Origin: an uncultured bacterium
GTDB taxonomy: Bacteria > Myxococcota_A > UBA796 > CAJQPC01
Direction of reading: 5' to 3'
Assembly: GCA_905480105.1 (NCBI GenBank)
Contig: CAJQPC010000064.1
Coordinates: 1-34,258, forward strand
Length of the DNA stretch: 34,258 bases
Position 1 is the first letter of the stretch. Each line of letters starts with the position of its first letter. Under the pieces are notes generated by a model. That model was not told where the DNA came from. It searched no databases and saw nothing but the letters and a program-made list of their open reading frames with translations. The position numbers and the translations under genes were made by a program. This document shows positions 16,184 through 23,421 of this stretch, in pieces.

Positions 16184-17214
16184 GTCCGAGTTCCTTGAAG
16201 GCTGCTGTACCAGCCGGAGGTGCCGCCAATGAGGTTTGCGACCTTGGAGAAACCCATGTTCATAAGGGCCGTGGCACCGCGATTCGACCGAGCACCAGAG
16301 CGGCACACAATGAGCAGGGGGCGTGTGGGGTCCCAACCCTCAGCGACCTGGGTCAGGGTGTCCAGTGGAACCAACTCCGCTCCAGGGAGGTGGCCCATGG
16401 CACCTGTGTATTCCTCGGGCTGGCGCACATCGATGAGCCGCACATCGGACTTGTGCTCGCCCCACCATCGCAGATCAGCCTGGGGAACGCCCGCCTCGTT
16501 GTTTCGTAAGCGCTCGAAAGGGTCCGGCGCACCCATGCGACGGTTGGCCGGGACGGCTTGGCCGATGAGCCGTGGACGGGGCAGGTTGAGCGCGCTCATC
16601 AAGGTCACAAAGGACGCCAAGTCTCGCCCTGCACCCAAGCGTGGGTTGTGGGCTTGCTCCTCGGCGACGCTGCTCTCGCGGTGGCCGTTGTAGTCGTGTC
16701 CGGGGAACACTCGGGTCTTTCCCGGCAGGGAGAAGATCTGCGCGTGTACGGAGGCGTAAAGGGCCGCGGCATCGCCCCCTTGAAAGTCCGTACGGCCACA
16801 GCCGCGAATGAGCAGAGTGTCGCCGCTAAACACCATGCCGTGGGCGTGATTCACGTAGCTGGCTGAGCCGGATGTGTGGCCTGGAGTATGGCGAACTTCG
16901 AGCTCAATGGCACCACAAGTCAGGTACTCGCTGTGCCCCAAGTAGCGGTCCGCTCCCATGCTCTCTCCGCTGTCTGGGGTGGCCAGGGCGCAGCCGGTCA
17001 GAGTGCGAAGTTTGTTGGCGGAGGTGATGTGGTCCGCGTGCTCATGGGTTTCAAGCACCCAGCTCAGTCTGAGGTTGAGCTGAGAGAGCAGCTCCAGGTC
17101 GCGGGTCTCCTGCCCCAGGACGGGATCGATGAGCAGGGCCTTGCCGCTGGCGGGGTCGCCGAGCAGGTAGGTGAGTGTGTTGGATTTTTCATCGAAGAGC
17201 TGCCGAAAGATCAT
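16180..17214 (-). CDS. Persulfide dioxygenase-rhodanese fusion (ETHE1-like)
   Basis: ATG 17214 is chosen because AAGGAGGT stands just before it (17219-17226). The 344-residue product has an N-terminal metallo-beta-lactamase-fold domain with THEHADH (56-62), PGHTSG (His113), SGD (Asp132) and GCGRTDF (138-144). This is the mononuclear-iron pattern of ETHE1 persulfide dioxygenases. A linker (about 195-250) leads to a rhodanese domain with IDVRQPEEY (261-269) and active-site loop CRSGARS (Cys304). The dioxygenase oxidises glutathione persulfide to sulfite, and rhodanese can exchange sulfane sulfur with thiosulfate. The product therefore probably detoxifies sulfide-derived persulfide in the cytoplasm. 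It is first in a four-gene overlapped operon behind a sigma-54-type promoter. Confidence 0.93.
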   Translation of the reverse strand: MIFRQLFDEKSNTLTYLLGDPASGKALLIDPVLGQETRDLELLSQLNLRLSWVLETHEHADHITSANKLRTLTGCALATPDSGESMGADRYLGHSEYLTCGAIELEVRHTPGHTSGSASYVNHAHGMVFSGDTLLIRGCGRTDFQGGDAAALYASVHAQIFSLPGKTRVFPGHDYNGHRESSVAEEQAHNPRLGAGRDLASFVTLMSALNLPRPRLIGQAVPANRRMGAPDPFERLRNNEAGVPQADLRWWGEHKSDVRLIDVRQPEEYTGAMGHLPGAELVPLDTLTQVAEGWDPTRPLLIVCRSGARSNRGATALMNMGFSKVANLIGGTSGWYSSLQGTRT

Positions 17215-17240
17215 GGTGACCTCCTTTCTGAAGGAAGCCA

Positions 17241-17257
17241 TTGCAGGGGGTATGCCA
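17241..17257 (-). promoter_or_regulatory. Sigma-54 (-24/-12) promoter of the persulfide dioxygenase operon
   Basis: On the minus strand the sequence reads TGGCATACCCCCTGCAA. This differs from the sigma-54 consensus TGGCAC-N5-TTGCA at two positions and keeps the invariant GG and GC exactly 10 bases apart. Transcription should start near 17230, leaving a leader of about 15 bases that holds the AAGGAGGT ribosome binding site. The divergent neighbour encodes a sigma-54 activator, which strongly supports the call. Confidence 0.82.
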
Positions 17258-17268
17258 GCGCTTCTGTT

Positions 17269-17296
17269 GATGCTTTAAAAACAAGGTAGAAGCATC
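17269..17296. promoter_or_regulatory. Inverted repeat upstream of the sigma-54 promoter
   Basis: A perfect 7-base inverted repeat, GATGCTT (17269-17275) and AAGCATC (17290-17296), is separated by 14 A-rich bases. It lies 12 bases upstream of the -24 element of the sulfur operon. Possible roles are a repressor or co-regulator operator, or an activator contact site. It is rather close to the promoter for a classical sigma-54 enhancer. Confidence 0.4.
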
Positions 17297-17350
17297 AAAG
17301 TTGCTCTTCGATCTCGTTGGGGCATTCCGGGGTGCTCCGAATAATGAGCC

Positions 17351-17387
17351 ATTTTGAGCTAAAATTGGGTCAGATTGGTCGGTCAAT
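17351..17387. promoter_or_regulatory. Candidate upstream activator sites
   Basis: Two small dyads stand side by side: ATTTT-gagct-AAAAT (17351-17365) and ATTG-N6-CAAT (17374-17387). They lie about 120-160 bases upstream of the expected start of the sulfur operon, the usual distance for sigma-54 enhancer sites. The whole intergenic space 17215-17547 is clearly more AT-rich than its flanks and otherwise holds only the promoter and inverted repeat listed separately. I find no confident promoter for the activator gene itself. Confidence 0.3.
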
Positions 17388-17547
17388 GGAGCCTTGAGCA
17401 GGCCGTGTCAATCGCTCTCCGACGGATCGTGGGCCGTGTTGAAGAACACTATGTGATAAATTTCATCGTGTATCCATATATTTGTCGGTGAATATTTCCC
17501 CGAGTGTTCTCTGTGGACTGAGTCCGTGTTGTGTGTCATAATGGGTC

Positions 17548-18528
17548 ATGTCGCTGATTCAGAGACCCGAACTAAACACCGCCAACTTCCATGGCATGGT
17601 GGCTCGCTCACCGCAGATGATGCGCTTGTTTCTGCAGTTAGGGCGAGCGGCCAACAGCAACATCAACGTGCTGTTGCGGGGGGAGAGTGGCACTGGGAAG
17701 GACTTGGCGGCCCAGGCCATTCACGCAGCCGGCGCTCGGGCTGGCTGTCCCTTCAGGGCGGTCAACTGCGCCAGTTTTGGGTCAGAGCTCTTAGCAAGTG
17801 AGCTCTTTGGCCACGTCAAAGGGGCCTTTACCGGTGCGATTCGCTCTCGGGACGGCCTGATGCTCCAGGCGGATCATGGCACGCTGTTTTTGGATGAGGT
17901 TGCAGAGATCCCGTTGGACGTTCAAGGTCGACTGCTCCGGGTACTGCAAGACCGACGCTTCTTTCCAGTGGGTGGCTCCCGAGAGGTCAGCGTAGACCTG
18001 AGAATCATCTCAGCGACCAACTCCAGCTTGCGTGAGTTGGTTTCATCCAGGCGCTTCCGTGAAGACCTGATGTACCGCCTGCGGGTTGTCGTGGTGCGCT
18101 TGCCCGCTTTGCGAGAGCGAGTTGGAGACCTGGAGCTGCTGACCTGGACCCTGATCGACAAGCTCAACCGCATGGGTGGCCGTCAGGTGCACACTCTCTC
18201 CCAAGAGACCTGGCGGGCCATGCAGGCCTACCCCTGGCCCGGCAACATCCGTGAGCTAGACAACGTGCTCCAGTCCGCCTTTGTGTTGGGGGAAGGGGAG
18301 ACCCTGAGTTTGGATGAGCTGACCCCGGAGCTGCGGGGGGAGGGGCCTGAAGTGTTCAGCGGCGCCTGCGCTGCTTTGCCCGAGCCGGCAGACTTGGCCA
18401 TGCTGGAGCGGCAACAGTTGGTCAAAGTCTGGCAGGAACAGGGCGGACGTCGGGTGCCGATGGCTCAGGCACTTGGGGTCTCCCGCTCCACGCTTTACCG
18501 GAAGCTGAAGGCGCACGGGCTGATTTAG
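17548..18528 (+). CDS. Sigma-54-dependent activator without N-terminal sensor domain
   Basis: The 326-residue product begins almost directly with the AAA+ domain. It has Walker A GESGTGKD (45-52), the sigma-54 contact loop GAFTGA (92-97), Walker B GTLFLDE (111-117), the arginine-finger region FREDLMYRL (170-178) and PGNIREL (231-237). A Fis-type helix-turn-helix closes the protein (about 303-324, ending SRSTLYRKLKAHGL). There is no receiver, GAF, PAS or cysteine-rich sensing domain, as in PspF. It diverges from the persulfide dioxygenase operon, which has a -24/-12 promoter. Known FisR-type activators of sulfide-oxidation genes sense persulfide through an N-terminal domain that is missing here. 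Control must come from a partner, from residues inside the AAA+ domain such as Cys67 or Cys74, or from expression level. Confidence 0.9.
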   Translation: MSLIQRPELNTANFHGMVARSPQMMRLFLQLGRAANSNINVLLRGESGTGKDLAAQAIHAAGARAGCPFRAVNCASFGSELLASELFGHVKGAFTGAIRSRDGLMLQADHGTLFLDEVAEIPLDVQGRLLRVLQDRRFFPVGGSREVSVDLRIISATNSSLRELVSSRRFREDLMYRLRVVVVRLPALRERVGDLELLTWTLIDKLNRMGGRQVHTLSQETWRAMQAYPWPGNIRELDNVLQSAFVLGEGETLSLDELTPELRGEGPEVFSGACAALPEPADLAMLERQQLVKVWQEQGGRRVPMAQALGVSRSTLYRKLKAHGLI

Positions 18529-18579
18529 TGGGAAAGGGGCTCAGCACCGCTCAGGGGATGGCCGGAGAGCACCCAGGCT

Positions 18580-18614
18580 CTGGGGCTGCTGCACGCAATC
18601 TGCAGTGGCCCCAG
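18580..18614. terminator. Strong imperfect hairpin between activator and sulfatase genes
   Basis: CTGGGGC (18580-18586) pairs with GCCCCAG (18608-18614), and CTGC (18589-18592) pairs with GCAG (18602-18605). A 2x2 TG/TG internal loop separates the two stems, and the loop has 9 bases. It lies 51 bases after the activator stop and 53 bases before the sulfatase start. There is no T tract on either side, so it may be an atypical terminator or a leader structure of the sulfatase mRNA. Confidence 0.45.
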
Positions 18615-18667
18615 ACCCCTGTGCGCACTAGAGCAGTGCTCCGAACCATTTCGAGGCGACAAGCACC

Positions 18668-20626
18668 ATGCGCAAGCTGCTCTTAGGCATTCAAGGCGGA
18701 CTGATTGGCGGGGCCCTCATTGGGCTCCTTGAGGCGCTGTATGTGCTCTCGAGCGCCGGCTCGGTCAGCGACTATGTGGCCCTCTTCTATGCTGCTGTTC
18801 TCTACGGACTGATCGGCGCGGGCATGGGCTTGGGCGTGGGCATTGGCCTGCTGGTTCTCTCCCGCGTCTGGAAGGGCATGAGCGATGCCCAGGCATGGAC
18901 CTTGGGCGCTCTGGGTGCTTTCCTTCCCCTGGGAATTGTGATCGCCCGCTACGTCGCCAACAAGGTGGTCTACGGCGAGCAGGGTGTGCCCTTGAGCGGC
19001 CTGGCGATGATTTTAGGTGGTGCCGCCGCGATCTTTGTCTTGGACCTGTGGCTGTCGCCGATCGTGCTCAACAAGACCCCCTTGCGCATTCTCACTGAGC
19101 TCAAGGGCACCGCCGCGCTCTACGGGGTCATCCTGGCGATTGCAGCGGTCTTCTCCTTTGTACCCAGCGGGGAGGGTGAACAAGGCGTGCAGCGCGTTGC
19201 CCGTGACCAGGGTTCGATGGACGATCGGCCCAACGTGTTGCTGATCATGGTCGACACACTGCGTGCGGACTATCTGGCCCCCTACGACGAGAAATGGGTC
19301 GGAACTCAACCCACGATCGAGGCCCTTGCAGCCGACTCAGTGGTCTTTGAGCAGGCCCGCTCCAATAGCTCGTGGACCCGGGCCAGCTTCGCAAACATTT
19401 ACACGTCCATGGTGCCCAGCTCGCACAACACCGCCTTGAAGAGCAGCCGCCTTCCTGGGGATGTGGTGACCCTGGCTGAGACCCTGCAAGAGGCTGGCTA
19501 CGCCACTGGCGGGCTGCCCAACAACACCAACGTGACCAGCACCTTTGGTTTTGGTCAGGGCTTTGACCACTACCCCTATTTGGCGCCAAACATGCCCTTC
19601 TGGGCCACTGAGTCGGTCTACCAGCTCAGCATGTACGCCGTGCTGCGCAAGGTGGCCGAGAAGGCCAAGGGCAACGCCCACGAGGTGGCTGACTTTTACC
19701 AGCCTGCCGAAGTAGCGGTTGGCGAGGCACAGGCGTTCATCGACGCTCAGGAAGGGGACAAGTGGTTCCTGATGCTCCACCTGATGGAGCCGCACGATCC
19801 CTACTTTGAGCACCCCTACAACGGGGTTGCGTACGGGCGTGCCGAGCACGAGGTCCCTGAGTCCGACAAGGTCGAGTACCTCAAGGACACCTATGCCTCT
19901 GAGATCGCTTTTATGGACGAGCAACTCGCGCCGTTCATCGCTCAACTCAAGGCCAACGGGCAGTACGACAACACCTTGATCGTGCTCTCCGCGGACCACG
20001 GCGAGGAGTTCTTGGAGCACGGCGGATGGTGGCACGGGACCACGCTCTACGAAGAGCAGATCCACGTGCCTCTCATCGTGAAAATGCCCCAGCAGGCCCA
20101 GGCAGGCACCCGTGCACCATGGGTCGTGCGCCACATTGACATTGCACCCACCATCACGGACGTGGCCCAGGCCAACACTCCTGAGAGTTGGCAGGGGCGT
20201 TCGGTCGTGGACCAGGACTTTGAGACCTTCACTGCGCCTGCTCCGGCCCCAGAGTTGGACGAAGATGGTCTTCCCATTGTCGTGCGCCGCGACTTTGTGG
20301 ATCCCCGCAGCTACGACCGCACTGTGCTGGCCGAAGAGGACTTTGAGGGCAATCAGATCACTGCGACCATCCAAGGTGGCTGGAAGTTGATCGAGTCCAA
20401 CCCAGGCAACCCGCGCGGTCTGGAACCGCTGGAGCTCTACGACCTGCGTTTAGACGCGGGCGAGCAGGACAACCTGGCAGCCAGCGAGTCGAGCCAGCTC
20501 ACTGCACTGCAGATGGTTTCCAAAATCGAGATTGCTGCTGCCAGGGGCGAGGCCGTGGCTGCTGAAGAGACCGTGATGGACGCTGCTACGGAAGAGCGTC
20601 TACGGGCCCTGGGCTACATGGAATAG
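18668..20626 (+). CDS. Membrane-anchored sulfatase/alkaline-phosphatase-superfamily enzyme
   Basis: The 652-residue product has about five hydrophobic segments in the first 165 residues, then a sulfatase-fold domain facing the periplasm. It begins RPNVLLIMVDTLRADYL, with the metal-binding Asp196. The usual C/S-x-P-S-R nucleophile region reads SSWTRAS (234-240), so Thr237 takes the place of the formylglycine Cys/Ser. The second metal motif ADHGEEFLEHGG (Asp443-His444) is intact. Thr nucleophiles are typical of phosphoglycerol and phosphoethanolamine transferases, so the enzyme may transfer a head group to lipid or polysaccharide instead of hydrolysing sulfate esters. It is preceded by 139 non-coding bases with a hairpin and stands alone in its transcript as far as can be seen. 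Confidence 0.85.
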   Translation: MRKLLLGIQGGLIGGALIGLLEALYVLSSAGSVSDYVALFYAAVLYGLIGAGMGLGVGIGLLVLSRVWKGMSDAQAWTLGALGAFLPLGIVIARYVANKVVYGEQGVPLSGLAMILGGAAAIFVLDLWLSPIVLNKTPLRILTELKGTAALYGVILAIAAVFSFVPSGEGEQGVQRVARDQGSMDDRPNVLLIMVDTLRADYLAPYDEKWVGTQPTIEALAADSVVFEQARSNSSWTRASFANIYTSMVPSSHNTALKSSRLPGDVVTLAETLQEAGYATGGLPNNTNVTSTFGFGQGFDHYPYLAPNMPFWATESVYQLSMYAVLRKVAEKAKGNAHEVADFYQPAEVAVGEAQAFIDAQEGDKWFLMLHLMEPHDPYFEHPYNGVAYGRAEHEVPESDKVEYLKDTYASEIAFMDEQLAPFIAQLKANGQYDNTLIVLSADHGEEFLEHGGWWHGTTLYEEQIHVPLIVKMPQQAQAGTRAPWVVRHIDIAPTITDVAQANTPESWQGRSVVDQDFETFTAPAPAPELDEDGLPIVVRRDFVDPRSYDRTVLAEEDFEGNQITATIQGGWKLIESNPGNPRGLEPLELYDLRLDAGEQDNLAASESSQLTALQMVSKIEIAAARGEAVAAEETVMDAATEERLRALGYME

Positions 20627-20739
20627 GCGCTGAACCTGGGAGCGTTAACTGCTTGGGCACTGAACGGTGCCCATGCACCGGTTGGGTTGTTTGAGCGACT
20701 GCAGAGCAGTGGCGTATCGCTGTCGCCCACGGCATTGTG

Positions 20740-20799
20740 CAGGCTTTGATCTGCAGGCTGTGATCTACAGGCTGTGATCTACAGGCTGTGATCTGCAGC
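20740..20799. repeat. Four tandem 14-bp direct repeats
   Basis: The unit CAGGCTGTGATCTA/G occurs four times head to tail (starts 20740, 20754, 20768, 20782), with two variable positions, followed by a partial CAG. Successive unit junctions contain the small palindrome ACAGGCTGT (GCAGGCTGT once). Fourteen is not a multiple of three, and no gene crosses the array. It lies 114 bases after the sulfatase stop and 72 bases before the GTG start of the first cyclic-nucleotide-binding gene. An operator array for that gene pair is a possibility. Confidence 0.8.
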
Positions 20800-20870
20800 A
20801 TCGGCCTGTCGCTTAAGGCACTATATGAAGGCGTTCTCCCCGCTCGACAGCGAGGGACAGACGCTAGAGT

Positions 20871-21419
20871 GTGCCCTTGGACGAGCTTGAGACCAGTGAT
20901 TTTCTGAGTGCCTTTCCGCGTGCCGGTGAGCTGGAAGGGGCAGCCCTGAATGACCTTTTGGTGGCTGGAGTGGCCATGCGGGCCCTGGAGAACAGCGTTC
21001 TCTTCGACGCCGGAGACCCCTCAAGCTGCGCCTACTTGGTGGTGGACGGAGTCGTTCGAGTGGAGCGTTTGCTGGAGTCTGGAGAGCGCATCACGCTGGG
21101 CAGATTGGGGCGTGGGCATGTCGTGGGGGACATGGGATTGCTCTCTGGGCAGAGTCGCTCAGCCACTGCGATTTCCGAGGAGGACACCCTGACGCTTCGC
21201 TTGGATCGGGCCAGCTACCGCCGCCTCCGAGACGAAGGACATCCGGCAGCCATCTGGCTGTTGGAAGAGGTACACCTGCGGATGGGAGAGCGTGTGGAGG
21301 TCAGCTACGACCGGGTGGTACGCCTGTATCAAGAGCCTGAGCTGGCTCGGGAGCTTCCTTCGGATCCCGTCGTGCCAGATGGTCTTCTTCGTCGCCTTTG
21401 GGCAAGGATGAGTCGCTGA
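20871..21419 (+). CDS. Cyclic-nucleotide-binding domain protein (first of a pair)
   Basis: The frame starts at GTG 20871, with a purine-rich GAGGGACAG about 13 bases before it. The 182-residue product is one cyclic-nucleotide-binding (CRP-type) beta-roll domain. Its phosphate-binding cassette reads GDMGLLSGQSRSATA, with the key Arg and with Asp in place of the usual Glu. The C-terminal 60 residues are helical (LLEEVHLRMGERVEVSYDRVVRLYQEPEL), without a helix-turn-helix and without an enzymatic domain. It probably binds a cyclic nucleotide or acts as a docking module. The stop shares one base with the next start (TGATG). The tandem repeat at 20740-20799 lies just upstream. Confidence 0.8.
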   Translation: MPLDELETSDFLSAFPRAGELEGAALNDLLVAGVAMRALENSVLFDAGDPSSCAYLVVDGVVRVERLLESGERITLGRLGRGHVVGDMGLLSGQSRSATAISEEDTLTLRLDRASYRRLRDEGHPAAIWLLEEVHLRMGERVEVSYDRVVRLYQEPELARELPSDPVVPDGLLRRLWARMSR

Positions 21420-21967
21420 TGGACCCGGAAGCCTTTTTGGGGGAGCACCCCCTGTTCATGTCGCTGGAAGGCGAGGTGCTGGCGCACCTTCTGGCCCACT
21501 GCCGGGTGCTTGACTTTGGACCCGCCCACGCCATTGCGCGAGAGGGAAGCGTCGCGAACAGCTGCTTTGTGCTGCTTAACGGGCAGGCTCGCGCAACGCG
21601 CACACGGCCTAACGGTGCCCAGGATGAGCTCGCGCGTTTGGGGCCGGGTGGAGTCTTTGGTCTGGTCGGCTTTGTGGACAAGGGCAAGCGGCCGTGTACC
21701 TTCGGCGCCATGAGCCCTTGCAGCGTCTTGTGCATTCAGGACTCGGTCTTGGAGGTCCCCGCCAGGACGCCCAAGGCCAAGCAGGTGCTGGTTCTACGGG
21801 AGCTTTTCGCGCTGGCTCTGCAGTCCCAGCTTCGCGTGGCCAACGAGTACCTGGTGAACCGCGCCACTGCGTTGCGCGCGCCAGACCGGAGCCCAAGTGA
21901 GTGGGAGGCCATGACCCACGGGGGCTGGAAGGCGCCTGTGGAGTCGAAGGAGGAGGTGGAGGACTAA
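21419..21967 (+). CDS. Cyclic-nucleotide-binding-like protein with degenerate pocket (second of a pair)
   Basis: The frame extends to TTG 21398, but ATG 21419 overlaps the upstream stop (TGATG) and is preceded by AAGGATG. From here the product has 182 residues, exactly as long as its neighbour. The fold pattern of a cyclic-nucleotide-binding domain is visible (FGPAHAIAREGSVANSCFVL, LNGQARATRTRP). The phosphate-binding cassette reads FGLVGFVDKGKRPCTF, so the conserved acidic residue is lost while an Arg remains. The C-terminal part is helical with no DNA-binding motif. The pair looks like a duplication in which the second copy has lost canonical ligand binding. A heteromeric sensor is inference. 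Confidence 0.75.
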   Translation: MDPEAFLGEHPLFMSLEGEVLAHLLAHCRVLDFGPAHAIAREGSVANSCFVLLNGQARATRTRPNGAQDELARLGPGGVFGLVGFVDKGKRPCTFGAMSPCSVLCIQDSVLEVPARTPKAKQVLVLRELFALALQSQLRVANEYLVNRATALRAPDRSPSEWEAMTHGGWKAPVESKEEVED

Positions 21968-21976
21968 GCCCGGGCG

Positions 21977-22924
21977 TTACCAGGGGAGGGGCCCAGTGTG
22001 GGCCGGCTCCTCGGTGGCCAGGGCGCGTTTTAGGGCATTGGTGAGCGTACGGGCGGCGTCACCGTCGGCCTCCCAGTCCAATGCTCGGCGAAGCTCTACA
22101 GCCCGGTTGAACAAGCGCGAGGCCACCACGGGGTCGCCTAAATCTCGGGTCAACAGGTCCACCACGAAGAGTTGCTTGGAGTGTCCCAGGCGCAGGACTT
22201 CCAAGGGCTGGAAACCCAGGGCCCGCACCTGTGGCTCGAGCTGCTTTAGACCACGCATTTCGGTCAGAAACAGCCGCAGTTGCCAGGCGGCGAGCTCGGC
22301 TTTGCGAATCCGGGACATGCTCCGCACCCGGTCCGGCAGGATGCCTAAGCCGACACTGATGTGGCGCACCTCGGTGTCCTCCAGCATCCTGAAGAGCGCG
22401 ACCAAGCCCGGGGAGACGGACTTGGACTGCATGAGCCGATAAAAGGTCAATGCGGTGGGCTCCAGCATCAGGTGCAAGCCTGTTAGCGCCCTGGAGGGGT
22501 CTCGGGTGCGGTGCACTTGCTGGATGACGCGCAGGGCGGCTGGGGGCGGTGTGGAGACCGGCTGGCCCAGACGTTCTAGAACTTCCTTGAGCAGCATGAC
22601 ATGGCGGGCTTCGTCGTGGGCCTGGGCTGTCACGGCCAGTCTGGCCTCGATGGCGGGGAGATCAACAGCCAAGCGGGCGCTGATCTCCCAAGCCGCAGCG
22701 GACTCCCACAAGGCCAAAGACAGCAGGATTCCCAGCGCCTCCGGCGCCTCCGCCTTCAATGGACCATGCTCGTCGACGATCCCGTCGATGACCTGGACGG
22801 GGTCCCATCCGTCGTTGGCGCCGCCCCTCCAAATCTTGGCCAGGCGATCTCGGGCCAGGGGAGGGAGATCCCCAGCTGGCAGGGGGTCTAAGTGTTTGCG
22901 TTGTAGCAGGCGGCGGATCACCAC
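21977..22924 (-). CDS. Ferritin-like di-iron carboxylate protein
   Basis: The start is GTG 22924, with a second GTG directly after. The 315-residue, all-helical product has the ligand set of the ferritin/RNR-R2 superfamily: Glu74 (LWESAAAWE), Glu105 and His108 (HDEARHVML), Glu155 (LMLEPTALTF), and Glu185 and His188 (EDTEVRHIS). This is a complete E, ExxH, E, ExxH pattern, predicting a di-iron site. Family members include oxidases, hydroxylases and oxygen or peroxide-handling proteins; the substrate here is unknown. There is no signal peptide. It is convergent with the cyclic-nucleotide pair (9 bases apart) and divergent from the SHOCT gene, sharing an 89-base upstream region. Confidence 0.78.
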   Translation of the reverse strand: MVIRRLLQRKHLDPLPAGDLPPLARDRLAKIWRGGANDGWDPVQVIDGIVDEHGPLKAEAPEALGILLSLALWESAAAWEISARLAVDLPAIEARLAVTAQAHDEARHVMLLKEVLERLGQPVSTPPPAALRVIQQVHRTRDPSRALTGLHLMLEPTALTFYRLMQSKSVSPGLVALFRMLEDTEVRHISVGLGILPDRVRSMSRIRKAELAAWQLRLFLTEMRGLKQLEPQVRALGFQPLEVLRLGHSKQLFVVDLLTRDLGDPVVASRLFNRAVELRRALDWEADGDAARTLTNALKRALATEEPAHTGPLPW

Positions 22925-23013
22925 GTCTCACTATCGTCACGCGCGCTTGGCTTCCACGAAGGATGACGTAGTCGCCCGGGTGATACCTTCCAATTGAAAC
23001 GGAGGTCAGCGCT

Positions 23014-23421
23014 ATGGGCGTCTTTGATCGCCTGGGAAACCTAGGCAAAGGCATGGTCGGGATTATGAAAAAGGGAACGGCCAGCGGGGAGGAACGCATG
23101 GCTGATTTAGAAGCAGAGCTGTCCTCGATGCGCGCCAAGCCTGGACTGACCTCGTCTCAGAAGAAGGACGTGAACGAGGGGGGCAAGTACCTAAAGCAGC
23201 TCAAATCCCTCCACGCCTCTGGGCTGCTAAGCGACACCGAGTACGCTGAGAAGCTCGCGGCGCTAGCTGGGACAAAACTTCCGAACCCTCACGATTATTT
23301 GCAGCGTGGCCACGAGCCCGAAGCGGAGCGGCGTGCCCCGGAGGTGGATCGCGCTGAGCGCCCTGCACAAGACGACCCCGATTTTGATGACGACGAGCCC
23401 CGGATCAAGAAGACCCTATGA
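23014..23421 (+). CDS. Small SHOCT-domain protein
   Basis: ATG 23014 has a good ribosome binding site, CGGAGGT, about 8 bases before it. The 135-residue product has a basic, glycine-rich start (MGVFDRLGNLGKGMVGIMKKG). A central SHOCT-type motif follows (about 58-86, YLKQLKSLHASGLLSDTEY and then EKLAAL). The tail is highly charged and disordered (ERRAPEVDRAERPAQDDPDFDDDE). SHOCT segments are short helical oligomerisation or targeting modules often found at protein ends. The stop overlaps the start of the formate-tetrahydrofolate ligase gene as ATGA, so the two proteins are made together. A functional link to the ligase is possible but not shown. Confidence 0.75.
   Translation: MGVFDRLGNLGKGMVGIMKKGTASGEERMADLEAELSSMRAKPGLTSSQKKDVNEGGKYLKQLKSLHASGLLSDTEYAEKLAALAGTKLPNPHDYLQRGHEPEAERRAPEVDRAERPAQDDPDFDDDEPRIKKTL

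Noticed and set aside
19337-20374. Long minus-strand open frame (345 codons) inside the sulfatase gene
   Set aside because: It is antisense to strongly conserved sulfatase motifs, has no domain or ribosome binding site, and is expected by chance in GC-rich DNA.
20740-20799. CRISPR-like array
   Set aside because: The repeats are directly adjacent 14-mers without spacers and there are no cas genes.
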